From: Leucobacter insecticola
GTDB taxonomy: Bacteria > Actinomycetota > Actinomycetes > Actinomycetales > Microbacteriaceae
DNA: 64,000 nt
Assembly (NCBI RefSeq): GCF_011382965.1
Contig: NZ_CP049934.1
Location: forward strand, 744,001 to 808,000
Reading direction: 5' to 3'
The position numbers and the translations under genes are program-made. The notes under the pieces were generated by a model that was not told the DNA's origin, made no database searches, and worked only from the letters and a program-made list of their open reading frames with translations. This document shows, one piece after another, positions 51,101-61,257 of the stretch. The stretch's first letter is position 1; every line of letters begins with the position of its first letter.

Positions 51101-52734
51101 TTATCGCGGTACCAGGATCTGGCCGACGGAGAACAGCGAGTCTCCTGCGATGATCCCGGCTCCAAATACCGACATATTGCGTTCGGCATCAGCTCCTCCG
51201 AATCGTCGCCACACGAACCGCAGGATCAGCGCGGCGAGGACCATCCAGCCCGCATTGGGGCGGAGATCAGCAGGCCGGTAGCAAGGAGCACGCCCATTTG
51301 CCGTTTCGAACCGCCGATGATCTGAATGATTGCGCCCGGAATTGCGGCGAGGAACATGTTGCGCAGGATCGTAGGGTCGCTAATTCCGGCCAGTATGGTG
51401 TCGGCGTAGACGCGGGCAATGGGTGGGAACTGATTGTTGGCGAACAGCGGTTGCCACGCGATGGCGACGACGCCGATAGCGGTCGCGAACCCAATGAACG
51501 CTGCCTTCAACTGCTCCCGACGCCCCTGCAACTCGAATACCGTATACGGCCACGCCCGGCGCCTGAGCACCCATCCGGCCTTCAGATCGTCCCCCATGTC
51601 CGAGAATGCGGGGCCTGTCACCGCGCAGTACCCGACAAGGAGCATGAGTGGCACATCGGGGAGGCCCAGAAACATCCCGATGACCAAGAAGATGAGGGCC
51701 ACTGCGAAGGCGGGGAACCATCCGGAGTGCATAGCGGCGAGCCCGACGATGATTTCGTGAACGATGGCGGCCACTCCGGCGAGCAATACCCAGCCGATGA
51801 TCCCGAGCATCGACATCTCGGTCCACAATCCGGCCGCGAGTCCAAGCACCATCGCACCGCCAACAAACAGGAGATAACCCGTGCCGAATGCCCTGCGGAG
51901 TGCCTTCTGGTTCACCGTGGGGATCAGTGAAGGATCCGGATCGACCTCGGTGATGACCGTGTCGAGCACGGACGTGGTCCGCTTCCTGAAGATGAGGCGT
52001 CCGGCCTGCACCAGCGCAACCGTTCCGGCTCCGATCATCACGCCGTGTGGAATGTACAGGCCAAGCAGTGAGACGTCGAACAGGATAGGGAAGTACTGGT
52101 TCAGCAGGAGCCCGATCCCGAACATGAGCAGGGCCCAGATATTGCCGATGAGGGCGACACCCGCAGCAGACATCGAGAGGCCGGCGATGGAACCGCCGAT
52201 GCCCACGACGGCGCCGAAGCCGAGGAGCAGTGCCTGTTTGCCCCCGACGTCGCCGGCCTTAATGGTTTCGGCGGAGGCGCGGCCAGAGGGCCAGGTCGCG
52301 GTGGCGGGGATGAACTCTGATCCGAACACGCGGTAGAGCATCCAGGCGTCGAGGATCAGTCCGACAGAGGCGCCGATAAACATTGGCCAGATCATGTCGG
52401 GGCGGCCGAGGGCAAAAGGAATCGCGATCGGTGTCAGGATCGAGTTTGCCGCGCCGAAAGTGCCGGCGGAGATCGCCGACTGTGCGAGGTTTTGGCGGTG
52501 AATGTTGCGCATTCTGGAGAGACCAAAGAACCCGATACGCCCGATGATCATCGCGATGAGTGCTCCGATGACCGAGGTGCTGGGTGATACGCCCAGGGTG
52601 GTGATGACGTGGATACCAATGACCACTCCGAGGCCGCTGAGGAGAAGGAGGAGTACAAACATGCCCGGCTCGAAACTTCGTGGATGGCGTTTGGGCGCTT
52701 CGGCTTCGCTCTCGGTCTGTGTGAGTTCGGTCAC
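51101..52734 (-). pseudogene. OPT-family oligopeptide transporter, frame broken near its 3' end
   Basis: A polytopic membrane protein with about fourteen hydrophobic segments. It starts at GTG 52734 with GAGGAGAC upstream (VTELTQTESEAEAPKRHPRSFEPGMF...). The OPT/YSL pattern includes LGVSPSTSVIGALIAMIIGRIG, NSILTPIAIPFALGRP and PDVPLMLLVGYCAVTGPAFSDMGDDLKAGW. The frame ends prematurely at 51226, but adding one C at 51257-51260 continues NAGWMVLAALILRFVWRRFG, SVFGAGIIAGDSLFSVGQIL to a stop at 51101 (about 544 residues), the expected C-terminus. Imports peptides or metal-chelate complexes by proton symport. Flanked by DUF1177 downstream and a divergent IclR regulator upstream. Error in sequence is likely. 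Confidence 0.82.
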
Positions 52735-52841
52735 GTTGGGTCTCCTCGTCGAGTGTGGTGTCCGGTTTCTTCCCTCTGTTAGGGTGACGAGTATTGGCCA
52801 GATGATGCAATAGCATCCCAAATAGTGACGAAGGGTGTGTC

Positions 52842-53647
52842 GTGATCCGGAATCCACGCGGCGAAGCCCCGCTGCAGACCGTAGACAGGGCGCTGCAGGT
52901 GCTGTCGAGCTTTAGCGAACAGCATCGTTCGTGGTCAGTGGGAGAACTCGCCGAAGCGTTTGAACTCACCACCTCCACGGCGCACCGGCTGCTCGCGGCG
53001 CTCGCGGCCCGCGGATATCTCAACGTTGATCAAGCTACGCGACGGTATTCGCTCGGGCCGGCGGTGTGGCGCATCTCTGGGCTGTACGAGCGTTCGGGCG
53101 GGCTTGCAAGCCTCGCGAACACCTTCCTTGCGCCACTTGCCGCGCACACCGGAATGAGTACGGAGTTTGCCGTGCCGGACGGGTCTCATCTGCGCTGTGT
53201 TTCGGCCGTTGACGGCGATACCGGCCCGACACAACATCACCCCTGGGTTGACACGATGTACCCCGCGTACGCGGGGCCACACCGCGCGCTTACTTCGCTT
53301 TTCTGCCGCGCCGTGAGCAACACACTCTGCTCAACGCGCTCCCGCTCGTGCGATTCACGCCGCATACACCGGTCGATTTGGAGCAGATCTTCGCCGAATA
53401 CGACGAGACGCTGACACGGGGCTGGGCATATTCTGCGGGGGAGTACAACCTGCACTCCGAGGTGATCTCCGCGCCGATCATGCTCGGTTCTCGACCCAAG
53501 GGAGCGATCTCAGTGGTGCGCATCAGCGAGAAGAGGATTGGGCGGGCGGCACTGGAGGCCTATGTGCCCGCCCTGTTGCAGAGTACTGAGGAGTTCTCTG
53601 CGACGCTGTCGTTTCGACTTGCGTCAGCTCAGGATGAGAGCAACTGA
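52842..53647 (+). pseudogene. IclR-family regulator, frame broken by an apparent missing base
   Basis: The N-terminal winged helix is clear: LQTVDRALQVLSSFSEQHRS, WSVGELAEAFELTTSTAHRLLAAL, ARGYLNVDQATRRYSLGPAV. The effector domain follows (TEFAVPDGSHLRCVSAVDG). At 53273-53276 a G is apparently missing: with it the protein reads YAGATPRAYFAFLPRREQHTL... and continues through VRFTPHTPVDLEQIFAEY and GAISVVRISEKRI to 53647 (about 268 residues). It is divergent from the OPT gene and probably regulates the OPT/DUF1177 unit. The 3' end overlaps menC by 19 bases, tail to tail. Confidence 0.82.
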
Positions 53648-54638
53648 TAGCACCGGGTGATGCGCTCACGCCACCACCTGGTACGCTCAGGGGAGGCCGC
53701 AAACTGGGTGAGCCGTGCGGTGTCGAGGTTCGGGCGACGCAGCGCAATTGCGCCGTCCACGGGGAGTAGCGGATCGTCGGTGACGTCGCCGTCGAGCAGC
53801 GCGACCGTGCCGAGCCCGCAAGCTCCAGCGAGTTGATCCTCGGGCAGGGCCGCCGCCAGCGTGAGCCCCATTGCGATCCCAACGGAGGTGTCGAGCGCGC
53901 TGGAGACAATGACGGGAAGGCCCGCCAGGGCCACGATGTCGAGCGCGCGTTGGATCCCGCCCAACGGTTGCGCTTTCACGATCAGGAGATCTGCGGCTCC
54001 CGCGCGGGCGACGGCGAGTGGATCCTCTGCCTTGCGTACACTCTCGTCAGCGGCGATCCGGGTAGCGTATGCGGTGCCGGCGATTCGTGTTCGCACCTCA
54101 CCGAGCTCCGCCACCGTCGCGCACGGCTGTTCGGCGTAGTCGAGGTCATACGGTGCGAGCGCTTCGAGCGCTTCCACTGTCTCTTCGACCGACCAGCCAG
54201 CGTTCGCGTCGATGCGCACGAGCCCCGCGTCGCCCATGGCCTCGCGCACGGCTCGCACTCGAGCGACGTCGTCTGCGAGCGACTGACCGCGCTCGGCGAC
54301 TTTCACCTTCGCGGTGCGGCAGCCGGGAAACCGCGCCAACAGTTCGGGAACCGCGGCGGCAGGCACCGCGGGGATTGTTGCGTTGACCTCAATCGCGTTG
54401 CGCAGCGGAGCGGGCTGCTGCCGCCACCCAAAATCGAGCGCGGCCGCAAGCCACTGCACGGCCTCGGCGTCACCGTATTCGGTGAACGGGGAGAATTCGC
54501 TGGGCCCCTCGGGGCATCGAAGATGACAGCCTCGCGCACGCTCACCCCGCGAAACCTGGTGCGGGTTGGAATCGCGACCACCCGCGCCGCCGCCAGCACC
54601 TCGTCGAGCGAGGGGAGCTGGTGTGGGAGCGTGAGCAT
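53629..54638 (-). pseudogene. menC: o-succinylbenzoate synthase, frame broken by an apparent missing base
   Basis: MenC is an enolase-superfamily enzyme that dehydrates SHCHC to o-succinylbenzoate in menaquinone synthesis. The first frame (MLTLPHQLPSLDEVLAAARVVAIPTRTRFRGVSVREAVIFDAP) meets the second (GPSEFSPFTEYGDAEAVQWLAAALDFG...) at the run 54511-54514; one extra base gives a full protein of about 336 residues. The active-site pattern is complete: TAKVKVAERGQSLADD (KxK), VRIDANAGWSVEE and LDYAEQPC (metal Asp and Glu), IAADESV, and LIVKAQPLGG. Divergent from menB, with a palindrome in between. Error in sequence is the likely cause. Confidence 0.85.
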
Positions 54639-54678
54639 GGATCCAGCCTAGATGTTCGGGCCCGTCCCTCGCCCGTAG

Positions 54679-54744
54679 GGCACCGATTCGGCCAAGAACA
54701 CCTGATATCACAGACTCTGAGGTGTTCTACGCGTGATCGGTGCC
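54679..54744. promoter_or_regulatory. nested palindrome in the menC-menB divergent promoter region
   Basis: GGCACCGAT (54679-54687) pairs with ATCGGTGCC (54736-54744), and inside it AGAACACCT (54695-54703) pairs with AGGTGTTCT (54720-54728). The gap carries the promoters of both men genes, so the site may be an operator; equally it may be one of the palindromes scattered at gene borders in this genome. Confidence 0.5.
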
Positions 54745-54788
54745 ATAGCTGTGAATGGCTTTCTCGGTCGCACCCTTAGGCTGGGATC

Positions 54789-55720
54789 ATGACGCAGCAG
54801 GACGCACAGCCCCAGACGGTCTCTGAACTCTTCGATCCCTCCGAGTGGGAAGTGGCCCCGGGGCCGCTGGCTACACCGACATCACCGCGCATCTCAGCCG
54901 CGACGGCAAGATCGCGCGGGTCGCGTTCAACCGGCCCGAGGTGCGCAATGCGTTTCGTCCGCACACGGTTGATGAACTTTACGACGCGCTTGATCGCGCG
55001 CGCACGAACCCGCGGATCGGGGTGGTGCTGCTGACCGGGAATGGGCCGAGCCCGAAGGATGGCGGGTGGGCGTTCTGCTCCGGCGGGGACCAGCGGATCC
55101 GGGGCCGCGACGGCTACAAGTATGCCGAGTCCGAGGCGGAGGTGGGTACCGAGGAGCGCGCCCGGGCCGGACGGCTCCACATTCTTGAGGTGCAGCGGCT
55201 GATCCGGTTCATGCCGAAGGTCGTTATCGCGCTCGTGCCCGGCTGGGCGGCGGGCGGCGGGCACTCGCTGAACGTGGTGTGCGACCTCACCATCGCCTCG
55301 CGCGAGCACGCAAAGTTTAAGCAGACTGACGCGGATGTCGGATCCTTTGATGCGGGTTACGGCAGCGCCTATTTTGCCCGTCAGGTGGGTCAGAAATTCG
55401 CGCGCGAGATCTTTTTCCTGGCCAGGGAGTACTCCGCTGACCGCGCCCGCGAGATCGGCGCCGTGAACGAGGTCGTGCCGCACGCAGAGCTGGAACGCAC
55501 CGGGATCGCGTGGGCGCGCACGATCCTCGGCAAGTCGCCAACGGCGATCCGGATGCTGAAGTACGCGATGAATGCGGTCGATGACGGCATCGTCGGCCAG
55601 CAGCTCTTCGCGGGTGAAGCGACCCGGCTCGCATACGGTACCGACGAGGCTGTTGAGGGTCGGGATTCGTTCTTGGAGAAGCGGGATCCCGACTGGAGCC
55701 CTTTCCCGTATCACTTCTAG
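54789..55720 (+). pseudogene. menB: 1,4-dihydroxy-2-naphthoyl-CoA synthase, frame broken near the 5' end
   Basis: MenB is a crotonase-fold enzyme that closes the naphthalene ring in menaquinone synthesis. The N-terminus MTQQDAQPQTVSELFDPSEWE ends at a G run (54860-54863); adding one G joins it to AAGYTDITAHLSRDGKIARVAFNRPEVRNAFRP. The rest has the oxyanion and substrate motifs AFCSGGDQRIRGRDGYKY, PGWAAGGGHSLNVVCDLTIAS and DVGSFDAGYGSAYFARQVG, and ends DWSPFPYHF as in all MenB. Length about 311 residues. A sequencing error is likely, since the pathway is otherwise complete here. Confidence 0.86.
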
Positions 55721-55742
55721 GCAGGCGACGCCCGCGCGGAGC

Positions 55743-55775
55743 CACTAAAGCCTTTGCCGTTCCTGTGCTTTAGTG
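55743..55775 (+). terminator. hairpin after menB
   Basis: CACTAAAGC (55743-55751) pairs with GCTTTAGTG (55767-55775) around a 15-base loop, about 22 bases after the menB stop. It separates menB from the surface-protein gene. The remainder of 55776-55930 holds the latter's promoter, with an AT-rich block near 55805-55835. Confidence 0.6.
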
Positions 55776-55930
55776 AAGGCTTGCTGAAGCTTCGCCTGTC
55801 GGCTAAAATAGCTCTGTTCTGAAAAACTTTAGGTTGGCTACGGCAGCATTCGCGTCTGTGCTGCGAGTGTTTGCTGAGTGGTGGGATATTCATATATCCC
55901 CATACGACCAAGACACTCCATGAGGAATCC

Positions 55931-58900
55931 ATGCACTTGCGCACTAACAAGTCTGTGTCAACTTCGCGTTGGAAATATCTGCGCTCCATCTTCACTGTAC
56001 TTCTCGTCCTCGTGGGGCTTTTGCTCCCCGGGAACGCCGCGTTCGCGGCGCCGGATCCGGTCGCGGATGATGCGCCAGTGCTGCTGGTTGAGTGGAACCC
56101 AGAGTCCGCGGCGACCCGATACTCGGGGCAGATTTTCACCTACTCCGGCTCGGTGTCGTGTTCGACCGTCACCGATGTTCCCTGTACTGATGTGACGCTC
56201 ACGATCCCGTTCCCCACCGATCTTGTGACACCGGCGGGCGCGACGGCGTTCGCGAACTGGGTCAAGAGTGCCACTCAGAAACTGAGCAGCGCGACGGCTT
56301 CGTCGCCGGCGACCATCTCGATCAGTGGCAACAACCTTGTCATCAACCTCGGGACCATTCCTGCGGGCGAATACAGCTACGTCACGCTCACCGTGACGCC
56401 TCCGAACTACACAACTCCGAATAACTCGACGTGGACGCTCACGCCGACCGCGTCTGCAACGGGAGCGGAGCCGGTCACCGGTCCTTCGGTGACCTACAAA
56501 GCACTTGCCACAGCCAGCGCGGTGCTGACCAAAACCTACGCCGATGGAACGACTGATACTCCGATCGTGTATCCCGGCCAGCTCATTACCTACAAGATTG
56601 CCGCGGGTCGCAGTACCGCGAGCGTTGGCATTATCGGGCTCGACCCGGCGGCGTCGGTCACGGTTACCGATCCGCTCCCCGCAAATGTCGAGTTTGTGTC
56701 ATGTACCGCAGGCTGCGTCGAGAACGCGGGTTCCGTCAGCTGGACGCTGCCCCAGTCTTCCTCCTTGCTCAGCAACCTGCAGGTCACGGTGCGAGTGAAG
56801 AGCGACGTTGCGGCAAATGCTACGCTGGACAACACAGCCTCCGCCGTCTTTACGCCGCTCTTTGGCGTTCCGACGTTCACCAAAAAAACGAATACCGTGA
56901 GCGCCGTAGCGAAGACGGCGCCGGATCCGGCCGGCATTTTCAAGAAGCTCGCGATCCCGAACATGGGATCTGACGTGCCCGCTGGATCCGGGTTGATCAA
57001 CACAACCTCTGACTCGGGCTATCGCCTCACCGTCAAGGCACAGGCTGTCGCGTTCGATTATCAGATGGTCGATCCGCTGCCGTGCATGAATGGCAGCGGC
57101 TCACCATACGTCTCGAACAGCTATGACAGCAGCGCGGTCTGCAGCGATCCCGCATTCATTACGGAGCGCATCAAGGTCACGAGCCTTGCCGCGCCAGTCA
57201 GCTATCCCGTCAATTTGAAGATCACCTTTGCGGATGGATCCTCAGCGAACTTTACGGCGAATGCGACGGGCAGCACCTACACTGTTCCTGCCGGAAAGAC
57301 TGTCGCTCGGGTTGATGTCACCGGCTCCATGGCCGTGGGAACCGGTCAGATCGCCATCGACTTCTTGGGCAAGCCCAAGGCTGGGCTGGGCGATGGGGAC
57401 ATCTTGGACAACACCGCTGGCTTCGGCGCCGCTGTTGCGGGCGGGGGCGGATCCATTGACTTGGTGCCGGGGAGCGGCGACCTGAATATCCGCGAGCGCA
57501 TCGGTGCGAGCATCCCGTGGCAATCTCCGAAAGTTGATGACACGTGGCAGACACTCCAGGTGGGTTCTGCTGGCGGTCGAACCTCGCCGGGCCTGCCGTG
57601 GTCCGCGGACTTCTTCTCGACTCAAGAGCAGATGACGGATTCGGGGGCCGCGGCCCTCATTCTGCCCAAGGGATTCACCTATGCGAGCCCGATCCAGATG
57701 CCCGTGGCGGATGAGTTTGAGGGCCAGACGCGCTACCTCACTCTGCCAGGAAAGGGCAACTGGGGTACCGATATGCAGCGTTACATCAGTATCGACGCCG
57801 GTGTCGCGCCAGGGCTGTACCCCTATGACATCTACGTCGGGTTTAAGGACACGACCTTCGATCAGTGCCTCATGCATGACGGCACCGATGTGAACCTCAA
57901 CAACACCGCGCCCACCAAGCAGAACCAGATGATCGTGGATACGACCGGGATCATCGGCTCGACGCCGGGAGTGCCGACCACGCTGTGCAAGGTCTCCGGC
58001 CTGATCCTCGTCAAGTCGGATGACCCCGGTGCCGCTCTGACCAAGCAGGTCATCACCTCGGAATCAGGGGGCGTGTGGCAGCAGGGGCAGAATGCTCTCG
58101 CCGAAATCGGCGCGGACGGCAAGGTCGACTTCCGTCTGACGTGGGCAAACTACGGCAGCCGCGACCTGTCCGACGTCGCGCTCTACGATGTGTTCCCGCG
58201 TGCGACGGATGATGTGACCGCGTTCGGCAAGCCTCGTGGCTCGCAGATGGATCTTGAACTGCAGGAGATCACGGGCGTTCCCGCGACCGGCTGGGAGCTC
58301 AGCTATTCAACCGCGGACAATCCCTGCCGCCCGGAGGTTCTGCCCACGAACCCCGGTTGTGTTGACGACTGGAGCACCACCGCGCCTGACCTCAGTACCG
58401 TCACCGCGATTCGTTTGAAGAACACGGCTCCGGCCAAGATCACGACAGTCCTCAACATTGATCTTGGATTTAAGGCTGGAGCCCTCGAGATCGGTGAGCC
58501 ACTGCGCGCCTGGAATACGGCGGCGATGCGTAACGGCTACGTTGCCCCCGGCGGTGGGACCAACTATCTGGCACCTCTTGAGACCCCGCGTGTGGGTGCT
58601 GCGGGCCAGGTCGATGCTGTGTCGGAGTTGGAGCTTGTGAAGACGGGCTCGCTTGACGGAACAGCTGCAGTGGGAAGCGACATTGACTGGTCGTTCACGC
58701 TGACCAACTGGGGCAACGTTGTGGTCAAGGACCTCACCCTGAGCGACGAGCTTGAGGGTCTCACCAATATTGAGTGGGACTGGGCCGGATCCGGCGTCGC
58801 TACCGAGGGTGAATTGGCTCCGAACGAGTCGGTGTCGATCCGCGCAACCTCCCCCATTTCCGCGGCGCTGTACCCGACGGGCACGGTGACCAACACGGCG

Positions 58901-59911
58901 CAGGCGAGCGGAACGGACAGCTCCGGCGATCCCGTTGACTCGAACGAAGCTGAGGCCACGGTGACCTGGCCGTTCGTTGCCGCGCCCGCGCTGAGCCTCA
59001 CAAAGGCCGGCTCGGTGCACGGCGGTACGGCGGCAACCGGTGGTCTGATCGACTGGACCTTCACGCTGAGCAACACTGGAAACGTGACGGTGAGCGATCT
59101 TGAGCTGAACGACGAGCTTGCTGGTCTCGCAGACGTTGAGTGGCACTGGGACGAAGCGACCGTGGCAAATGCCGAGGAGCTCGCACCGGGCGAGTCGGTC
59201 GACATCTCTGCGACGTCGCCCATCACCTGGGACGTGTTCGCGAACGGCGGGGTGGAGAACACCGCGACGGTGACCGGCAGCTACAACGGCTCCGCGGTCG
59301 ACTCCAACGAGGCCGATGCGGAGGTCACGTGGCCGTTTGTTGCCGCGCCAAGTGTGGCGCTCAAGAAGAGCGGCGCGCTCGAAGGCACGGAGGCAGAGAA
59401 CGGAACGGTGAAGTGGACCTTCGAGGTAACAAACACCGGCAACGTCGCGCTGTCAGATCTGGTGCTGAATGATGAACTCGATGGGCTCTCAGACGTTGTC
59501 TGGGCATGGGATGATGCTGCCGATCCGACGCTGATTCCTGGCGCTTCGGTCACGGGAACGGCGACCTCCCCCATTGATAGTGCGCTCTACAAGACCGGCG
59601 AGGTCACCAACGTTGCGACGGTTGGGGCATCGGCTGGGAGCGACACTGTCACCTCAGAAGAGAGCGAAGCGACCGTCAAGTGGCAGGCTCCTGAAGATGG
59701 CGGATCGGGGACGCAAGGACCCGGCGGCGGTGAGTCCGGTGGCGCTAAGCCCGGTAATTCGGGTGGCACCGTGAATCCGCAGAACCCTGCGGATACCGCT
59801 GGAAACGGCTTGGCTACCACCGGTGGAGAAATGCAGTTCGCGCTGAGCCTGGGCGTCCTCCTGGTCGCGTTGGCATCGGGGATTCTGCTTTCTCGACGCA
59901 AGCGCGCGTAA
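55931..59911 (+). CDS. large adhesin-like surface protein with DUF11/DUF7507-type repeats and LATTG anchor
   Basis: This 1326-residue protein has a signal peptide (TVLLVLVGLLLPGNAAFA). The first about 870 residues form several beta-rich isopeptide/SdrD-type modules (for example TVTDPLPANVEFVSCTAGCV, DNTASAVFTPLFG). Three tandem repeats of about 115 residues follow (roughly 895-1260), each opening like LELVKTGSLDGTA or LSLTKAGSVHGG and containing WxFTLxNxGNVxVxDLxLxDEL and a closing VTWPFVAAP. A Gly-rich wall region, LATTG, a hydrophobic helix and SRRKRA complete a class E sortase signal. ATG 55931 has GAGGAA 4 bases upstream. Likely an adhesin. It splits the menB-menE neighbourhood. Confidence 0.9.
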   Translation: MHLRTNKSVSTSRWKYLRSIFTVLLVLVGLLLPGNAAFAAPDPVADDAPVLLVEWNPESAATRYSGQIFTYSGSVSCSTVTDVPCTDVTLTIPFPTDLVTPAGATAFANWVKSATQKLSSATASSPATISISGNNLVINLGTIPAGEYSYVTLTVTPPNYTTPNNSTWTLTPTASATGAEPVTGPSVTYKALATASAVLTKTYADGTTDTPIVYPGQLITYKIAAGRSTASVGIIGLDPAASVTVTDPLPANVEFVSCTAGCVENAGSVSWTLPQSSSLLSNLQVTVRVKSDVAANATLDNTASAVFTPLFGVPTFTKKTNTVSAVAKTAPDPAGIFKKLAIPNMGSDVPAGSGLINTTSDSGYRLTVKAQAVAFDYQMVDPLPCMNGSGSPYVSNSYDSSAVCSDPAFITERIKVTSLAAPVSYPVNLKITFADGSSANFTANATGSTYTVPAGKTVARVDVTGSMAVGTGQIAIDFLGKPKAGLGDGDILDNTAGFGAAVAGGGGSIDLVPGSGDLNIRERIGASIPWQSPKVDDTWQTLQVGSAGGRTSPGLPWSADFFSTQEQMTDSGAAALILPKGFTYASPIQMPVADEFEGQTRYLTLPGKGNWGTDMQRYISIDAGVAPGLYPYDIYVGFKDTTFDQCLMHDGTDVNLNNTAPTKQNQMIVDTTGIIGSTPGVPTTLCKVSGLILVKSDDPGAALTKQVITSESGGVWQQGQNALAEIGADGKVDFRLTWANYGSRDLSDVALYDVFPRATDDVTAFGKPRGSQMDLELQEITGVPATGWELSYSTADNPCRPEVLPTNPGCVDDWSTTAPDLSTVTAIRLKNTAPAKITTVLNIDLGFKAGALEIGEPLRAWNTAAMRNGYVAPGGGTNYLAPLETPRVGAAGQVDAVSELELVKTGSLDGTAAVGSDIDWSFTLTNWGNVVVKDLTLSDELEGLTNIEWDWAGSGVATEGELAPNESVSIRATSPISAALYPTGTVTNTAQASGTDSSGDPVDSNEAEATVTWPFVAAPALSLTKAGSVHGGTAATGGLIDWTFTLSNTGNVTVSDLELNDELAGLADVEWHWDEATVANAEELAPGESVDISATSPITWDVFANGGVENTATVTGSYNGSAVDSNEADAEVTWPFVAAPSVALKKSGALEGTEAENGTVKWTFEVTNTGNVALSDLVLNDELDGLSDVVWAWDDAADPTLIPGASVTGTATSPIDSALYKTGEVTNVATVGASAGSDTVTSEESEATVKWQAPEDGGSGTQGPGGGESGGAKPGNSGGTVNPQNPADTAGNGLATTGGEMQFALSLGVLLVALASGILLSRRKRA

Positions 59912-59916
59912 GTGAT

Positions 59917-59955
59917 GCGGAGAGGTGGCGCGCTGATCCGCGCCCACCTCTCCGC
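59917..59955 (+). terminator. terminator hairpin after the adhesin gene
   Basis: GCGGAGAGGTGG (59917-59928) pairs with CCACCTCTCCGC (59944-59955), extended by an inner CGCG/CGCG pairing. It begins 6 bases after the stop codon. Confidence 0.75.
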
Positions 59956-60006
59956 CGCGGCGCTCTCGGGTGTCGCGCCCAAAGCAACACCGAGTAATCT
60001 GGACAG

Positions 60007-61257
60007 GTGACTTCGCAACACGCGCTCCGCGCAATTCCCTCGGAGGATCGCGCCTGGCTGTTGGCCGCGCTCGCCGACGCGCTCGGAGACGGCGCTCCAG
60101 TGCTTCCCCTGCCACCGGGCACCGAACCGAGTGACGTCGAAGCCCTCCTAGACGCTCCGCTTCCCGCGGAAACCGCCCTGGTGATTCGAACCTCTGGATC
60201 GACGGGGGTGCCGAAGGCTGTGGCGCTCTCCGCGAGTTCTTTGCTGGCGAGTGCGCGGTTCACTCACGAAGCCCTTGGCGGTCCTGGCGGGTGGTTGGTG
60301 ACGCTCCCCAGCCACCTCATCTCCGGCGCACAGATGCTGGTGCGCAGTGTTGTCTCCGGCATCGACCCGGTGTTCCTTGACGGCCACTTTGATCCGGCCT
60401 CACTGGTGCATACCGCGGAGCGCATGAGCGCCGAACGGCGGTATGTGTCGCTGGTGCCGGTGCAGTTTTCGCGGCTGCTTGATCTTGCCGAGCAGGATCC
60501 GGACGCCGCCGACACACTCCGTCGCTTCGACGCCGTCCTCGTGGGCGGCCAAGCGGTGTCGCTCGAGCTGCGCAGACGCGCCCACGACCTCGGCGTCGCG
60601 CTGCGCCGTAGCTACGGGATGACCGAAACCTCCGGCGGGTGTGTCTACGACGGGGTCGAGATTGGCGATACACGGGTGCGGATTCGCGGCGGCGAGGTGC
60701 AGCTTGCAGGATCGACGCTGGCGCTCGGCTACGTCGATGCCCCGGAGGCCATCGCCGACCGGTTTATTGAGGAGTGTGGGCGGGACGGTGAGATGACGCG
60801 CTGGTATCGGACGGGCGATGCCGGCGAGCTGCTCGGGGGTATGCTCACGGTCACCGGACGCCTCGACCGGGTGCTCGTGTCGGGTGGCGTGAACGTGTCG
60901 CTTGACCGTATCGAGGAGGTCGCGCGGGAGCAGCGCGGCTGGGAGTCCGCGATCGCACTCGCGACGCCGCATCCCGAGTGGGGTCAGCGCCCCACGCTGG
61001 TCATTGAGACGGTGGCGGATGCGGTGCCGTTCGATGACGTGCAGGCCGCGATCCGGGATCGCCTCGGCCCGGCGGCGGTGCCCGAATGGGCGAACGAGAT
61101 GGCCGAGATTCCCCGCCTACTGGGCGGAAAGCCCGATCTGATCGCCGTGGAGGCGTGGGTGCAGCAACTTCGCCAGAGCTTCCGTGAGATTCGCGACGCC
61201 GAGACTGGATCTCGGCGCACAGATGCCCATACCGTTCACCGAGAGGACCACGCGTGA
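60007..61257 (+). CDS. menE: o-succinylbenzoate-CoA ligase
   Basis: Activates o-succinylbenzoate with CoA and ATP. The 416-residue ANL enzyme is of the short actinobacterial type. A3 motif VIRTSGSTGVPKAVALSASS, LPSHLISGAQMLVRSV, A5 RRSYGMTETSGGCVYDG, A7 WYRTGDAGELLGG and hinge TGRLDRVLVSGGVNVSLDRIEE are present, and the catalytic Lys is in PRLLGGKPDL. GTG 60007 start. It overlaps menA by 4 bases, so the two form an operon, while menB lies upstream beyond the adhesin gene. Confidence 0.92.
   Translation: MTSQHALRAIPSEDRAWLLAALADALGDGAPVLPLPPGTEPSDVEALLDAPLPAETALVIRTSGSTGVPKAVALSASSLLASARFTHEALGGPGGWLVTLPSHLISGAQMLVRSVVSGIDPVFLDGHFDPASLVHTAERMSAERRYVSLVPVQFSRLLDLAEQDPDAADTLRRFDAVLVGGQAVSLELRRRAHDLGVALRRSYGMTETSGGCVYDGVEIGDTRVRIRGGEVQLAGSTLALGYVDAPEAIADRFIEECGRDGEMTRWYRTGDAGELLGGMLTVTGRLDRVLVSGGVNVSLDRIEEVAREQRGWESAIALATPHPEWGQRPTLVIETVADAVPFDDVQAAIRDRLGPAAVPEWANEMAEIPRLLGGKPDLIAVEAWVQQLRQSFREIRDAETGSRRTDAHTVHREDHA

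Noticed and set aside
54776..55714. Open frame of 312 codons antisense to menB
   Set aside because: A shadow of menB; no homology-like features.
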